From the NCBI RefSeq assembly GCF_003437535.1, contig NZ_QSQT01000013.1:1-64000 (forward strand): a DNA stretch of 64,000 nucleotides, read 5' to 3'. This stretch comes from Phocaeicola plebeius. GTDB taxonomy: Bacteria; Bacteroidota; Bacteroidia; Bacteroidales; Bacteroidaceae. The translations under genes were made by a program, and so were the position numbers. The notes beneath the pieces are model-generated. The model was given only the letters and a program-made list of their open reading frames with translations. It was not told the DNA's origin and did no database searches. Within the stretch, counting starts at the first letter, position 1. Each line of letters opens with the position of its first letter. Below are positions 36,391 to 45,118 of the stretch, piece by piece.

Positions 36391-37215
36391 TTAGAGGATA
36401 GCAGCGAGTTCTTTTTCCATTTGCTGCTGTACCTTTTGGGCTTCTTCCGCAGCTACATTGGCAAAGTTTTCTGTTTTGTCTGCGTAGATAATGGCGCGAC
36501 TTGAATTGACAATCAATCCACATTCTTTAGTCATACCATATTTGCAAACTTCTTCCAGTGAACCGCCCTGAGCACCGATACCTGGTACCAGCAAGAAGTG
36601 ATTGGGAACGATTTTGCGGATGTCTTCGAACATACGTCCCTGAGTAGCACCTACCACATACATCATGTTCTGGTCGTTAGCCCATTCCTGTGATTTGCGT
36701 AATACTTTTTCGAACAGACGTTCGCCTTCTGTATCGGTAGTCAATTGAAAATCGTGTGAGCCTTTGTTGGAAGTCAGTGCCAGTAGGATAACCCATTTAC
36801 CTTCGTAAGTAAGGAATGGAGTTACGCTGTCTTCTCCCATGTAAGGAGCTACAGTGACAGAATCAATATTCAGTTCTTCAAAGAAAGTGCGGGCATACAT
36901 GGCAGAAGTATTACCGATGTCTCCACGTTTTGCATCAGCGATGATGAACTGGTCTGGATAGTTTTTCTTAATGTATTCTACTGTCTTTTCGAATGCAATC
37001 CAACCTTTCACGCCCATGCTTTCATAAAAAGCCAGGTTGGGTTTATAAGCGATACAGTAGGGAGCTGTTGCGTCGATGATAGCTTTATTGAATGCGAAAA
37101 TCGGGTCTTCTTCTTTCAGAAGGTGTTCCGGAATTTTCTTTATATCAGTATCAAGTCCTACACACAAAAAAGATTTTTTCTTTTTGATGTTTTCAAATAA
37201 TTCTTGTTTGTTCAT
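36391..37215 (-). CDS. pyrF: Orotidine 5'-phosphate decarboxylase (type 2)
   Basis: A 274-residue enzyme for the last step of UMP synthesis. The catalytic motif [15 protein letters not shown] (about 93-107) contains the Asp-Lys-Asp chain. The phosphate-binding end [13 protein letters not shown] is at about 212-224. Length is that of the longer type 2 subfamily (about 270). It follows prfA by 71 nt on the same strand and is closed by its own terminator. Confidence 0.97.
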   Translation of the reverse strand: MNKQELFENIKKKKSFLCVGLDTDIKKIPEHLLKEEDPIFAFNKAIIDATAPYCIAYKPNLAFYESMGVKGWIAFEKTVEYIKKNYPDQFIIADAKRGDIGNTSAMYARTFFEELNIDSVTVAPYMGEDSVTPFLTYEGKWVILLALTSNKGSHDFQLTTDTEGERLFEKVLRKSQEWANDQNMMYVVGATQGRMFEDIRKIVPNHFLLVPGIGAQGGSLEEVCKYGMTKECGLIVNSSRAIIYADKTENFANVAAEEAQKVQQQMEKELAAIL

Positions 37216-37286
37216 GACACGTTTATTTTAATGATAATTATATACTCCTTTTGTACGCGGGTAGGGATAAAATTGTACACGCGTAA

Positions 37287-38396
37287 TTATAATTCACTCT
37301 CTTTCAATCGCTCTGCATTTTCAGCCACAATCAGGTGGTCGATGCAGTCCTGTATGTCACCGTCCATGAAAGCCGCCAGGTTATAGATGGTGTAGTTGAT
37401 GCGGTGGTCGGTGATACGTCCTTGTGGATAGTTGTAAGTACGTATCTTAGCCGAGCGGTCACCGGTACTTACCATTGTCTTACGTTTGGAAGCGATGTCG
37501 TCAATGTACTTTTGGTGTTCCTTGTCGTAGATAAAGGTACGCAAACGGCTGAGGGCACGTTCCTTGTTTTTCGGCTGGTCACGAGTTTCCGTACATTCTA
37601 TGAGGATTTCTTCTACGATACCGGTGTTCGGATTTTTCCAGTTGTAACGCAAGCGTACGCCAGATTCTACCTTGTTGACGTTCTGACCTCCGGCACCGCC
37701 ACTTCGGAATGTATCCCATTTGATTTCACCTTCGTTGATTTCCACGTCGAAAGGTTCCGCTTCGGGAAGTACGGCTACCGATGCGGCCGAGGTATGTACA
37801 CGACCTTGTGTCTCGGTAGCAGGAACTCGCTGTACGCGGTGTACACCTGATTCATATTTCAGTGTACCGTACACTTTTTCACCTGTTACCGAACAGATGA
37901 TTTCTTTAAAACCACCCGCAGCTCCTTCGTTGGCGCTGGAAACTTCCAGTCTCCATCCTTTTGATTCGCAGTATTTAGAATACATACGGAACAGATCGCC
38001 GGCAAAGATGGCAGCTTCATCACCTCCTGTACCGCCACGAATTTCCAGAATGGCATTTCGGTCATCTTGCGGGTCTGCCGGTACTAACAATAATTTTATT
38101 TCTTCTTCCAGTTCCGGAATGCGAGCTTCACAAGCGGCCGCTTCTTCACGAGCCATTTCTTTCATCTCCGGATCGTTCTCGCTCATCATCATTTTGGCTT
38201 CTTCCAATCCGTTTAGACATTGAAGATACTCCTTGCGGGCAGCCATCAGGTCGCCCAGCTCTTTGTATTCTTTGGTCAGTTTGACGTATCGTTTCTGGTC
38301 TGCTATCACGTTCGGGTCAGTAATCAGTGTAGACACTTCCTCAAAACGTGACACCAATCCTTCAAGTTTCTCTAATATGGTGTTATTTTCTGCCAT
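37287..38396 (-). CDS. prfA: Peptide chain release factor 1
   Basis: A 369-residue class I release factor. The PAT stop-codon recognition tripeptide is in VQRVPATETQGRVHT, which identifies RF1 (UAA/UAG). The GGQ hydrolysis motif is in RSGGAGGQNVNKVES. The N-terminal helical domain (about 1-100) and C-terminal DHRINYTIYNL segment are normal. It lies between an AT-rich orphan gene and pyrF, in the order purM-orphan-prfA-pyrF. Confidence 0.98.
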   Translation of the reverse strand: MAENNTILEKLEGLVSRFEEVSTLITDPNVIADQKRYVKLTKEYKELGDLMAARKEYLQCLNGLEEAKMMMSENDPEMKEMAREEAAACEARIPELEEEIKLLLVPADPQDDRNAILEIRGGTGGDEAAIFAGDLFRMYSKYCESKGWRLEVSSANEGAAGGFKEIICSVTGEKVYGTLKYESGVHRVQRVPATETQGRVHTSAASVAVLPEAEPFDVEINEGEIKWDTFRSGGAGGQNVNKVESGVRLRYNWKNPNTGIVEEILIECTETRDQPKNKERALSRLRTFIYDKEHQKYIDDIASKRKTMVSTGDRSAKIRTYNYPQGRITDHRINYTIYNLAAFMDGDIQDCIDHLIVAENAERLKESEL

Positions 38397-38640
38397 TTAA
38401 ATCTTTTTGTTTTTTACCACAATCAGCCATCGAACAGAAATGTTATAGGTATACCAATCAGAACTAGAACTATTGCAATTAAATTAGGAGAAGACTTTTT
38501 CCCAATTTGGGGAAATATTGTCAATATGGTCTTTCCGCCAATCTAATATCCGAAGAATATACCGCTAACCTCTCCAGCAGTTAGATCTTCTAATATTTAG
38601 ACGAGAGGTATATCGCTTGAATATATAAATAGTATGACAA
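38397..38640. other. Intergenic region upstream of prfA with nested hairpins
   Basis: No gene is seen. The AT-rich stretch holds two fold-back sequences. ACCTCTC...GAGAGGT (about 38574-38612) encloses TTAGATCTTCTAA, and TTTCCCAATTTGGGGAAA lies near 38490-38507. Neither has a T-run suitable for an intrinsic terminator. It separates the orphan gene's 3' end from prfA. Confidence 0.4.
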
Positions 38641-39144
38641 TTACCAATATCTTTCTATAGCAATATATTGTTTGTAATCATCTATAAACTCTTTATTTTT
38701 GTAATATAAAGCCCCTTTTCTGTTAAATAGACTATATAATTCATCATTAATAACTATTTCCTCATTTTCAGAGTCGAGTGCAGCAGTGAAGCTGTCTCGT
38801 ATTTTGGTTATTGAACCACTATTATTTTTAATTCCTATTGGTGCATGTGATATATGAATTAAGTTACCCTTACCCCAATAAATGGCATCTTCTAATGAAA
38901 CGACTTTTCTAAAGAGTGGTACATTATTGATTGAAGGTATTTTTTGTGAAAACAGAGCTTCTTCTAATACACCTTCTTTATCATAAATATCATAAAAATC
39001 AATAGGTCTTGAATATTGACTGCATTTTGCTTCTTTATTATCACTTATAAGTATTCTAGCATATACATTGTTGCTATAATTTTTTCCAAAAGCGACAGCA
39101 ATTATGTATAGATCTATATTGATTTTATCATAAACCTTTTTCAT
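38641..39144 (-). CDS. Hypothetical protein, AT-rich orphan
   Basis: I do not recognise this 167-residue protein. It has no signal peptide or transmembrane segment and only one cysteine. It looks like a soluble cytoplasmic alpha/beta protein. The gene is markedly AT-rich relative to purM and prfA on either side, and it interrupts what otherwise looks like a core purM-prfA-pyrF gene run. It lies 74 nt after purM. It could be a recent acquisition; an immunity or small accessory role is possible but unsupported. Confidence 0.65.
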   Translation of the reverse strand: MKKVYDKINIDLYIIAVAFGKNYSNNVYARILISDNKEAKCSQYSRPIDFYDIYDKEGVLEEALFSQKIPSINNVPLFRKVVSLEDAIYWGKGNLIHISHAPIGIKNNSGSITKIRDSFTAALDSENEEIVINDELYSLFNRKGALYYKNKEFIDDYKQYIAIERYW

Positions 39145-39218
39145 CTTAAGGTGTATTATTAATGCCTTTTTGTTATTGGAGTAAATTCAAATATGCCTAT
39201 AAGTATGGCTTTATTATA

Positions 39219-40388
39219 TTAATATTTGAATTCTCCAAATTCAGAACGGATAATCAGTTCCTTGTGGTCACTTTCTTCGATGCGTCCGATAATCTGTGCG
39301 TCGATGTTGAACGACTTGCTGATTTCAATTACTTGTTCCGCATGTTCCGGTGACAGGTAAACTTCCAGGCGGTGTCCCATGTTGAATACCTTGTACATTT
39401 CGTCCCATTCGGTGCCGCTTTGTTCTTTAATTGTACGGAACAAAGGAGGAACAGGGAAGAGGTTGTCTTTGATGACACGGCAATTGTCGCCTACGAAGTG
39501 CAGCACTTTTGTCTGTGCACCACCTGAGCAGTGAACCATACCGTGGATTTCCGGACGCAGGGCATCCAGCAATTTCTTAACCACCGGTGCATAAGTACGT
39601 GTCGGAGAAAGAACCAGCTTGCCGGCATCCAGTGGAGAGCCTTCTACGGCATCCGTCAGTTTCAGTTTACCGCTATAGACCAATTCTTCAGGTACAGCCT
39701 TGTCGTAGCTTTCCGGATATTTTTCAGCCAGGTATTTGCTGAACACATCATGACGGGCACTGGTCAGACCGTTGCTTCCCATACCACCGTTGTATTCTTT
39801 TTCATAAGTAGCCTGACCATAAGAAGCCAGACCGACGATTACGTCACCCGGACGGATATTGGCATTGTCGATGACATCGACACGTTTCATACGGCAAGTT
39901 ACCGTACTGTCTACAATAATCGTACGAACCAGGTCGCCTACATCGGCGGTTTCTCCACCTGTGGCATATACGCCGACACCCATTTCGCGAAGTTCAGCCA
40001 GCAACTCATCTGTTCCGTTGATGATGGCAGAAATCACTTCTCCCGGTACAAGCAGCTTGTTACGGCCGATGGTAGAAGATACTAAGATGTTATCTACCGC
40101 TCCTACGCACAACAAGTCATCGATGTTCATAATCAATGCATCCTGTGCGATACCCTTCCATACAGACAAGTCGCCGGTTTCTTTCCAGTACAAATAAGCC
40201 AGTGAAGACTTTGTTCCGGCTCCGTCGGCATGCATGATGTTGCAGTACTCCGGGTCACCTCCTAAAATATCAGGAATGATTTTACAGAATGCTTTTGGGA
40301 AAATACCTTTGTCAATGTTCTTGATAGCGTTATGTACATCTTCTTTAGATGCAGATACGCCGCGCTGCATGTATCGTTGATTGCTCAT
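39219..40388 (-). CDS. purM: Phosphoribosylformylglycinamidine cyclo-ligase (AIR synthetase)
   Basis: A 389-residue ATP-dependent enzyme closing the imidazole ring in purine synthesis. The nucleotide/substrate-binding segment HADGAGTKSSLAYLYWKETG (about 56-75) and ATGGETADVGDLVR (about 143-156) are typical of the PurM/ThiL fold. It resembles the longer Bacteroidetes form, not the 345-residue E. coli one. I use ATG 40388 (MSNQRYMQRG); the extended start at 40454 would lie upstream of the TAAATTTG -7 box at 40424-40431. Confidence 0.93.
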   Translation of the reverse strand: MSNQRYMQRGVSASKEDVHNAIKNIDKGIFPKAFCKIIPDILGGDPEYCNIMHADGAGTKSSLAYLYWKETGDLSVWKGIAQDALIMNIDDLLCVGAVDNILVSSTIGRNKLLVPGEVISAIINGTDELLAELREMGVGVYATGGETADVGDLVRTIIVDSTVTCRMKRVDVIDNANIRPGDVIVGLASYGQATYEKEYNGGMGSNGLTSARHDVFSKYLAEKYPESYDKAVPEELVYSGKLKLTDAVEGSPLDAGKLVLSPTRTYAPVVKKLLDALRPEIHGMVHCSGGAQTKVLHFVGDNCRVIKDNLFPVPPLFRTIKEQSGTEWDEMYKVFNMGHRLEVYLSPEHAEQVIEISKSFNIDAQIIGRIEESDHKELIIRSEFGEFKY

Positions 40389-40423
40389 GAGTATAGTAAG
40401 TTTGTTTGTTTCAATTGAATGTG

Positions 40424-40431
40424 CAAATTTA
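40424..40431 (-). promoter_or_regulatory. -7 box of purM
   Basis: Minus-strand TAAATTTG, 35 nt upstream of ATG 40388. It decides the start codon. The -33 element is not recognisable. Confidence 0.55.
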
Positions 40432-40470
40432 GTGATTATTCCTTTTATTACCATGCGTTTCGGGATAAAA

Positions 40471-42129
40471 TCAGTACACCGTTACTCCTGCAGGGGTAAT
40501 TGTGCCGTCAGGAGCTAACAGGCTGAATCGGAAAAAGCCTTTTCCCGTTTTCTGAGGAATGTCTTTCTCAGGCTGGACTGTACGTAGAATCTCCATGCCT
40601 GTGGCGTCACTCACAATGAGTATATATCCGCTTGGGATAGCCGGAAAGCTTCCGTAATAAATCACAGGATTGTCTTTAGCCGGTATGTTTAAAGCCAGTG
40701 GGGTGCTTTCATATCCAAAACGGTTTACGGCTGTAACTGCCCAGTAGATACCTCCCTTTGTGGATAAATCCGGCTCAAATGTGTATTGACAGCTGTCCGT
40801 ACGTGTAATAATCAGGTTTTGAGTCTTCTCTGTATCTACCGGATAAGTGGCAGATGCATAAATCCGGTAATAGATTCCTCCCGGCAAAGATGGGGATGCC
40901 TTCCAGCTCATTTCGATATTGTTTCCTTTTAATACCAAAGAAGGAGAAGTCGGCTGAGAGGGAGGATTGCCTTTTGTCCATCGCATGGGAGGCACTACTG
41001 CCGGGTATACGTAAAAATGGTTCGTCAGTTCGTCCAGTATTCCTTTGGTATTCTCCAGCATGAATTTGTTACGGAAATAAGCCTGTCCATCCAATCCAAT
41101 TCTTCGGGAGAAATAAATCTGGCGTATGATTTCATCTACTTTCCAGTTCTGCTCTTTAGGGTGAAGAAAATAGATTCCCAGTCCGGGTACTATCCAACGT
41201 TCATTCTTGTTTTCTTTCCAGTCGAGTGCAAAAGGGTAGAAGTGATTTCCCTGGAAATACATCATGGGGAAAAGCGCATCCTGAATACCATCATTCAGCC
41301 ATTTTTGTGCATCCTGATATACTGTGCTGTATGCGTTCCAGCCAAAGGATGAATAACGCCGTGTGTCGTTGAACTTCCCGATGGGGGAACTGCTGACTTT
41401 CACCCACGGCTTCAGTTGCTTTACCTCCGCGTAAATTCGTGCGACAATGCGGGTAATGTTATCCCGTCTCCATTGCTTGAGCTCCTGCTTTTTCCCATAT
41501 TTCCGATAGGTATCTTTGTCCGGGAACTTTTCGCCCTGCTCCGGATAGCGGATATAATCCAAGTGGATGCCGTCAATGTCATAGCGACTTGTAATTTCCT
41601 TGGCTATCCGGCTCAGGTAATCGGCTGTTCCTGGATTTCCAGGGTCAAGGTACCAGCTCCCGTTGAACTGCTTGCAAAGTGCCGGTTGTTTTTTTACTAC
41701 ACAGTTCTTTCCCAACAGCGTTACTTGGCGCTTGTTTCCGATAGGAATACACACCAGCCATGCATGAAGTTCCAGTCCTCGTTTGTGGCATTCTTCTATC
41801 GCAAATTGCAGTGGGTCATATCCGGGGTTCTTGCCGGTATGTCCTGTAAGACTTTCTGCAAAGGTCTCAATTGCAGAAGGGTAGATAACGTCTCCCCGAA
41901 GACGGGTTTGAAAAAGTACGGTATTGAAATTGGCTGCCTTTAAGGCATCAAGTTGCCGGATCAGCTCATTTTTCTGTGCTTCAATTCCCTTGGCCGAATT
42001 CGCCTTCCGTGTGGGCCAGTCCATTCCTCCAAGAGTGGTCAGCCAGGTGGCGCGTATTTCCTCTTTAGGCTGAGCTTGTAAGGAAAGCAAGCTGCTTATA
42101 AATAGAAGACCGATTAATAGTATGCGCAT
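40471..42129 (-). CDS. GHL10/DUF187-type glycosyl hydrolase-like secreted protein
   Basis: A 552-residue secreted protein. The signal peptide is about 1-20 (SLLSLQA|Q). A (beta/alpha)8-barrel of the glycosyl-hydrolase-like GHL10 family (about 23-360) contains EEIRATWLTTLGGMDWPTRK, HAWLVC and YDIDGIHLDYIRYPEQGEKF, whose acidic residues suggest an active centre. A C-terminal fibronectin-III-like domain follows (about 390-490). Related proteins include amidases/hydrolases of cell-wall glycans (YngK/DigH type), so peptidoglycan may be the substrate. ATG 42129 is used because a TATATTTG -7 box covers the upstream TTG at 42150. Confidence 0.85.
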   Translation of the reverse strand: MRILLIGLLFISSLLSLQAQPKEEIRATWLTTLGGMDWPTRKANSAKGIEAQKNELIRQLDALKAANFNTVLFQTRLRGDVIYPSAIETFAESLTGHTGKNPGYDPLQFAIEECHKRGLELHAWLVCIPIGNKRQVTLLGKNCVVKKQPALCKQFNGSWYLDPGNPGTADYLSRIAKEITSRYDIDGIHLDYIRYPEQGEKFPDKDTYRKYGKKQELKQWRRDNITRIVARIYAEVKQLKPWVKVSSSPIGKFNDTRRYSSFGWNAYSTVYQDAQKWLNDGIQDALFPMMYFQGNHFYPFALDWKENKNERWIVPGLGIYFLHPKEQNWKVDEIIRQIYFSRRIGLDGQAYFRNKFMLENTKGILDELTNHFYVYPAVVPPMRWTKGNPPSQPTSPSLVLKGNNIEMSWKASPSLPGGIYYRIYASATYPVDTEKTQNLIITRTDSCQYTFEPDLSTKGGIYWAVTAVNRFGYESTPLALNIPAKDNPVIYYGSFPAIPSGYILIVSDATGMEILRTVQPEKDIPQKTGKGFFRFSLLAPDGTITPAGVTVY

Positions 42130-42147
42130 ATCTTTTAAATGTTTGTG

Positions 42148-42155
42148 CAAATATA
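42148..42155 (-). promoter_or_regulatory. -7 box of the GHL10-type gene
   Basis: Minus-strand TATATTTG (followed by CAC), 18 nt upstream of ATG 42129. It excludes the more upstream in-frame TTG as the start. Confidence 0.55.
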
Positions 42156-42271
42156 CATATAAATTGCGGATATGTAGAGAAATAAGATAATAAGCCGGAA
42201 GAAGAGGAGAAAGAATGAGGGCTTGCGGAGTAAATTTTTCTTGAAAACAGTAACGGTTTGTTTCTTTTTAT

Positions 42272-42279
42272 TACTTTTG
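42272..42279 (+). promoter_or_regulatory. -7 box of cstA
   Basis: TACTTTTG followed by CGCG, 28 nt upstream of ATG 42308. No TTTG is at the consensus distance. Confidence 0.5.
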
Positions 42280-42307
42280 CGCGATAATAAAAGATAAATT
42301 GATAGAT

Positions 42308-43738
42308 ATGATAACGTTTACTCTCGCATTGGTATTATTGGTGGTGGGATATTGGGTTTATGGAAAGTACGTCAATTCCTTGTTTGCTCCTGATTCTACA
42401 CGTAAAACGCCGGCTTTGACAATGGCCGACGGGGTGGATTTTATTCCCCTTCCCACATGGAAAATTTTTATGATTCAGTTTTTGAACATAGCCGGACTCG
42501 GACCTATTTTCGGAGCGATAATGGGGGCGCAGTTTGGTACGGCTTCTTATTTGTGGATTGTGTTCGGTACGATTTTCGCCGGAGCCGTACACGATTTTTT
42601 GTCCGGTACCTTATCGTTGCGTAACAATGGAGAAAGTCTTCCGGAAATTATCGGTCGTTATTTAGGAAGCCGGACTAAAAAGGTGGCCTGCGTGTTTACT
42701 GTCTTGCTGATGATTCTGGTCGGTGCGGTATTTGTTTCAGGACCTGCAGAGCTGCTGGCTGGTATGACTCCTTCTGCGCTGGATGTGTATTTCTGGATGG
42801 TCGTGATTTTCTTGTATTACATTTTGGCGACCATGCTTCCTATTGATAAAATCATCGGACGCATTTATCCTTTATTTGCCTTTGCCTTGTTGTTTATGGC
42901 TGTAGGCATCCTTGTTATGCTGTATGTCAAAAGTCCGGCCTTGCCTGAAATGTGGGAGGGATTTGGTACGAAATACGAGAAGAACCCGATTTTCCCGATG
43001 ATGTTTATCTCCATTGCATGTGGAGCCATCAGCGGTTTTCATGCTACCCAGTCGCCTTTGATGGCGCGTTGCATTACAAATGAAAAGCACTGCCGTCCGA
43101 TTTTCTATGGAGCGATGGTAACGGAAGGAATTGTGGCACTTATCTGGGCTGCAGCGGCGACTTATTTCTTTCAGGAGAACGGTATTGTGGATAAAGTGAC
43201 CGGAGTGGCTTATTCCGGAGCTAAGGTCGCTACAGATATCTCAAAAGACTGGTTAGGGGCATTCGGTGGCATTTTGGCCATATTGGGAATTGTGGCAGCT
43301 CCTATTACGAGTGGTGATACCGCCTTGCGTTCGGCACGTCTGATTGTGGCTGACTTTTTTCATGTAGAGCAGCGCTCTATCGCTAAACGTCTCTTCATTT
43401 GTATCCCCATATTCTTGGTTACCATCTTGTTGTTGGTGTACAGCTTTGGAGATGCGGAAGGATTCAAGATTATCTGGCGATATTTTGCCTGGTGTAATCA
43501 GACTTTGTCTGTCTTTACTTTGTGGGCCATTACGGTCTGGCTGGTTTGTGCACGGAAAAATTATTGGGTAACCTTGATACCGGCTCTGTTTATGACTTGT
43601 GTTTGTGCCACATATATTCTCATTGCTCCCGAAGGGCTGGCCTTGTCGGCCGAAGTGGCTTATCCTGTCGGATTGTGTTGTACACTGGTGGCTGCGGTCT
43701 GGTTTGTATGCTGGTTCCGCCGGATACGTTCCTTATAA
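42308..43738 (+). CDS. cstA: Carbon starvation protein A (CstA) family transporter
   Basis: A 476-residue polytopic membrane protein with about thirteen helices. Family motifs are FLNIAGLGPIFGAIMGAQFG (about 58-77), FAGAVHDFLSGTLSLRNNGE (about 91-110) and FHATQSPLMARCI. CstA proteins import peptides or pyruvate. It is shorter than E. coli CstA (about 700), as are many Bacteroidetes members. I use ATG 42308, not the TTG at 42299. A gene for a beta-barrel protein follows 67 nt later but has its own promoter. Confidence 0.92.
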   Translation: MITFTLALVLLVVGYWVYGKYVNSLFAPDSTRKTPALTMADGVDFIPLPTWKIFMIQFLNIAGLGPIFGAIMGAQFGTASYLWIVFGTIFAGAVHDFLSGTLSLRNNGESLPEIIGRYLGSRTKKVACVFTVLLMILVGAVFVSGPAELLAGMTPSALDVYFWMVVIFLYYILATMLPIDKIIGRIYPLFAFALLFMAVGILVMLYVKSPALPEMWEGFGTKYEKNPIFPMMFISIACGAISGFHATQSPLMARCITNEKHCRPIFYGAMVTEGIVALIWAAAATYFFQENGIVDKVTGVAYSGAKVATDISKDWLGAFGGILAILGIVAAPITSGDTALRSARLIVADFFHVEQRSIAKRLFICIPIFLVTILLLVYSFGDAEGFKIIWRYFAWCNQTLSVFTLWAITVWLVCARKNYWVTLIPALFMTCVCATYILIAPEGLALSAEVAYPVGLCCTLVAAVWFVCWFRRIRSL

Positions 43739-43745
43739 AGAATTG

Positions 43746-43777
43746 TTTGGCTGTTCTATAGATTATGTATAATTTTG
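43746..43777 (+). promoter_or_regulatory. Promoter of the beta-barrel protein gene (TTTG-N20-TAATTTTG)
   Basis: TTTG (43746-43749), 20 nt, TAATTTTG (43770-43777): a complete consensus, 28 nt upstream of ATG 43806. Confidence 0.75.
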
Positions 43778-43805
43778 CGGGCTGTAAAGGTAAAAGTAAT
43801 TTCAA

Positions 43806-45047
43806 ATGAAAAAAAGATGCTTTTTAATGTGGGTCATGATGGCCGCTTCGGCAGGGGTAATGGCTCAGAAAGAAGGGTTTGGTTATAAATTTTATGGACA
43901 GGTGCGGACCGACTTATTCTATAACAGCCGTTCCAACTCAGAAACTGTCGACGGACTTTTTTACATGTATCCTAAGGATGTAGCTCCTGATGCGGACGGA
44001 AAGGATTTGAATGCCAAACCGGATGGTAACTTCTATACATTGTACACCAGATTGGGAGTGGATGTGACCGGACCTACCTTGGGAAAGGCAAAGACTTCGG
44101 CAAAGGTGGAAGTCGATTTCCGTGGTTCGGGTACCACTTATTCTTTGTTCCGTATTCGTCACGTGTATTTCAACCTTGATTGGGGAAAATCAGCCCTGCT
44201 GGTTGGACAAACATGGCATCCTCTGTATGGAGATGTAGCTCCTGAAATTCTGAACTTGAACATGGGAGCACCTTATCAGCCGTTCAGCCGTGCACCGCAG
44301 GTTCGCTATCGGTTTACAAACAAAAATTTCAAACTGACCGCTGCTGCTATATGGCAGTCACAGTATTTGTCGGTAGGTCCTTCTTCAAATGAGGCAGGAG
44401 CCGTTACTACAGTTAAAAGCCAGAGCTTTATGAAGAACGGTTGCTTGCCCGAGTTTTATTTGGGCATGGATTATAATCGTCCCGGATTGCTTGCCGGAGC
44501 GGGTGTGCATGTGTCTTCCATGTCTCCTCGTACAGAATCGAAATACAATGACAATATATACAAGGTAAGCGAACGCGTGACAGGAGTTTCAGCTGAGGCG
44601 CATGTGAAATATGTGCACCGCCGTTTCTTGCTGGCAGCCAAGAGCGTGTTAGGGTCAAACCTGACGCAAACCAGTACAATTGGCGGGTATGGCATTACGT
44701 GTACCGACTCTCGCACGGGTGAACAGGAGTACACTCCTTTGCGTGTATCGCATACTTGGGTAAATATGATGTATGGAAGCAAGTTCCGTGGCGGAGTGTT
44801 TGCCGGGTATCTCAAAAACTTGGGAGCATCGAAAAGTGTGACTGGAGTATTGGGTACAGGAACAAATATCGACCAGTTGAATACACTGGGAGCCGAACTG
44901 ACTTACAATCGCCCGAACTGGAAGTTCGGAGCAGAATATACTTGGACCGGCGCGTGGTATGGCGATTATACCGACAAGGCACGGGTGACCAACACCCATC
45001 TGGTGAAAAATAACCGCATCGTACTGACTGCTTTGTTCCAGTTTTAA
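43806..45047 (+). CDS. Outer-membrane beta-barrel protein (porin-like)
   Basis: A 413-residue protein with a signal peptide (about 1-20, GVMA|Q). It has regular alternating strands throughout, such as YKFYGQVRTDLFYNSRS and ARLGVDV-type segments. It ends in a terminal aromatic residue (VLTALFQF), the classic outer-membrane insertion signature. The pattern suggests a 16- to 18-stranded porin. The transported solute is unknown. Its own strong promoter separates it from cstA, although the pair may handle the same nutrient. Confidence 0.82.
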   Translation: MKKRCFLMWVMMAASAGVMAQKEGFGYKFYGQVRTDLFYNSRSNSETVDGLFYMYPKDVAPDADGKDLNAKPDGNFYTLYTRLGVDVTGPTLGKAKTSAKVEVDFRGSGTTYSLFRIRHVYFNLDWGKSALLVGQTWHPLYGDVAPEILNLNMGAPYQPFSRAPQVRYRFTNKNFKLTAAAIWQSQYLSVGPSSNEAGAVTTVKSQSFMKNGCLPEFYLGMDYNRPGLLAGAGVHVSSMSPRTESKYNDNIYKVSERVTGVSAEAHVKYVHRRFLLAAKSVLGSNLTQTSTIGGYGITCTDSRTGEQEYTPLRVSHTWVNMMYGSKFRGGVFAGYLKNLGASKSVTGVLGTGTNIDQLNTLGAELTYNRPNWKFGAEYTWTGAWYGDYTDKARVTNTHLVKNNRIVLTALFQF

Positions 45048-45068
45048 TTTGTATCAATTATAATGAAA

Positions 45069-45118
45069 TAGCGAGAAGATGCATCGGTGAGGGATGCCGC
45101 TTCTCGCTATTTTTATTA
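45069..45118. terminator. Bidirectional terminator between the porin-like gene and GH28
   Basis: AATAGCGAGAAG...GATGC pairs with its complement around a 7-nt loop (stem about 18 bp with two mismatches). A TATTTTTATT tail on the plus strand suits the porin-like transcript. It also lies immediately past the GH28 stop on the other strand. Confidence 0.85.

Noticed and set aside
39178..39237. Intrinsic terminator at the end of purM
   Set aside because: The stem is real but bulged, the loop is long and no T-run follows on the minus strand.
43806..45047. SusC-like or SusD-like partner for the pectin locus
   Set aside because: No plug domain, TonB box or lipobox. It is a simple porin-like barrel with its own promoter and a terminator before GH28.
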